The notes beneath the pieces were generated by a model. That model did no database searches. It was not told where the DNA came from and saw only the letters and a list, made by a program, of their open reading frames with translations. Shown here piece by piece: positions 6,199 through 6,595 of a stretch of 6,595 nucleotides of DNA. Source of the DNA: Candidatus Methanovirga basalitermitum (GTDB lineage Archaea; Methanobacteriota; Methanobacteria; Methanobacteriales; Methanobacteriaceae); contig JAISZW010000004.1 of NCBI GenBank assembly GCA_031284445.1, positions 1-6,595 of the forward strand, read 5' to 3'. Positions within the stretch are counted from its first letter, which is position 1. Each line of letters begins with the position of its first letter. The position numbers were made by a program, and so were the translations under genes.

Positions 6199-6383
6199 TT
6201 AATAGCTCTTTAAAGATTTAATAGCTATTTTAAGCTCTGTTTTATTCCCATTGTCATCATAAAACCAAATAATAGTTATGTTATCTTCATTCCTATATTT
6301 TATGAATGTAAATTTTTGTTATTTTTCAGTTTCATTTGTAAATGAAAGTTAATTTCTCTTAAAAATTCCATATTTTTTGACAT
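6199..6383 (-). pseudogene. Small ORF of about 61 codons broken by one apparent frameshift
   Basis: From the ATG at 6383 a frame reads MSKNMEFLREINFHLQMK and continues to residue 24, then runs into a stop at 6302-6300. The next frame takes over within a few bases and reads FTFIKYRNEDN, ITIIWFYDDNGNKTE and LKIAIKSLKSY to a TAA at 6201-6199. Restoring one T in the short T run at 6310-6312 would give a continuous 61-residue basic, soluble protein. I do not recognise it. No ribosome binding site precedes the ATG. It could be a decayed small gene, the tail of a longer lost gene, or a real small gene with a sequencing error; coding status is uncertain. It ends 73 bases upstream of pcc1 on the same strand. 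Confidence 0.4.
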
Positions 6384-6476
6384 TATGGAAATTACAGAAA
6401 ATTTGAATATATTTCTCTCCAATTAGCTTTATTTGGTGATTTTTTGTTTATTTTAAAAAATTTTTTATTTTTTAAA

Positions 6477-6595
6477 GTTATAAACGGAAAATCAAAGATT
6501 TGTTGCCAAAGGCAACTTAGAAAAACTTGTTTTTCGTTTCCTAAATTCACTTTGCAAATAAACAGAAAATCAAAGATTTGTTGCCAAAGGCAACT
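6477..6595 (-). repeat. Right copy of the modular hairpin repeat, inverted relative to the left end
   Basis: This is the exact reverse complement of 1-119. The two 38-bp units lie at 6558-6595 and 6480-6517, and the GAAAAAC/GTTTTTC hairpin is at 6520-6535. Beyond 6477 the match degrades: position 6476 corresponds to 120 but differs (A here, complementary to T, where the left copy has C), and the following A/T runs differ in length down to about 6452. The outer edge coincides with the end of the window at a unit boundary. Confidence 0.93.

Noticed and set aside
1..6595. Complete linear plasmid, virus or composite transposon with terminal inverted repeats
   Set aside because: The interior carries chromosomal housekeeping genes (trm1, pcc1), no replication protein and only a dead transposase; the exact 119-base identity is better explained by an assembly boundary.

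Overview
The window looks like a chromosomal fragment of a very AT-rich methanogenic archaeon, most likely of the order Methanobacteriales (Methanobrevibacter-like). Two genes are archaeal in kind: an archaeal-type tRNA N2-guanosine dimethyltransferase (Trm1) and the small KEOPS subunit Pcc1. TATA-box promoters, GGAGGTGAT-type ribosome binding sites and heavy A/T codon use fit this. The genus is an inference; no rRNA or other marker is present.

Layout from left to right: (1) a modular hairpin-rich repeat at 1-119, decaying to about 143. (2) A TATA box, an 18-bp perfect palindrome and a four-helix membrane protein gene on the + strand (278-697), followed by a T8 run. (3) 535 bases with no convincing gene (698-1232). 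(4) A PLP-dependent DegT/StrS-type aminotransferase on the - strand (1233-2363). (5) Its divergent neighbour trm1 on the + strand (2499-3698). (6) A metallo-beta-lactamase-fold hydrolase on the - strand (3749-4384), convergent with trm1; the two 3' ends share a duplicated 30-bp sequence. (7) About 1.3 kb of decayed coding sequence on the - strand: an unrecognised broken gene (about 4502-5001) and an eroded IS1-like DDE transposase (about 5075-5833). (8) pcc1 on the - strand (5845-6126), apparently leaderless. (9) A small ORF broken by one apparent frameshift (6199-6383). (10) The inverted copy of the opening repeat (6477-6595).

The intact genes do not form one pathway. Trm1 (dimethyl-G26) and Pcc1 (part of the complex making t6A37) both serve tRNA modification but are far apart and separately promoted. 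The aminotransferase points to surface-sugar or nucleotide-sugar metabolism, and the hydrolase is a generic glyoxalase-II-like enzyme. The most distinctive feature is the repeat: the first and last 119 bases are exact reverse complements, and each holds two copies of a 38-bp hairpin unit. The identity stops at a single-base difference, which is what a de Bruijn assembly cut at a repeat node would give, so the window ends are probably set by a dispersed repeat family and not by the termini of a mobile element. I found no CRISPR array, defence system, phage gene, tRNA or rRNA.
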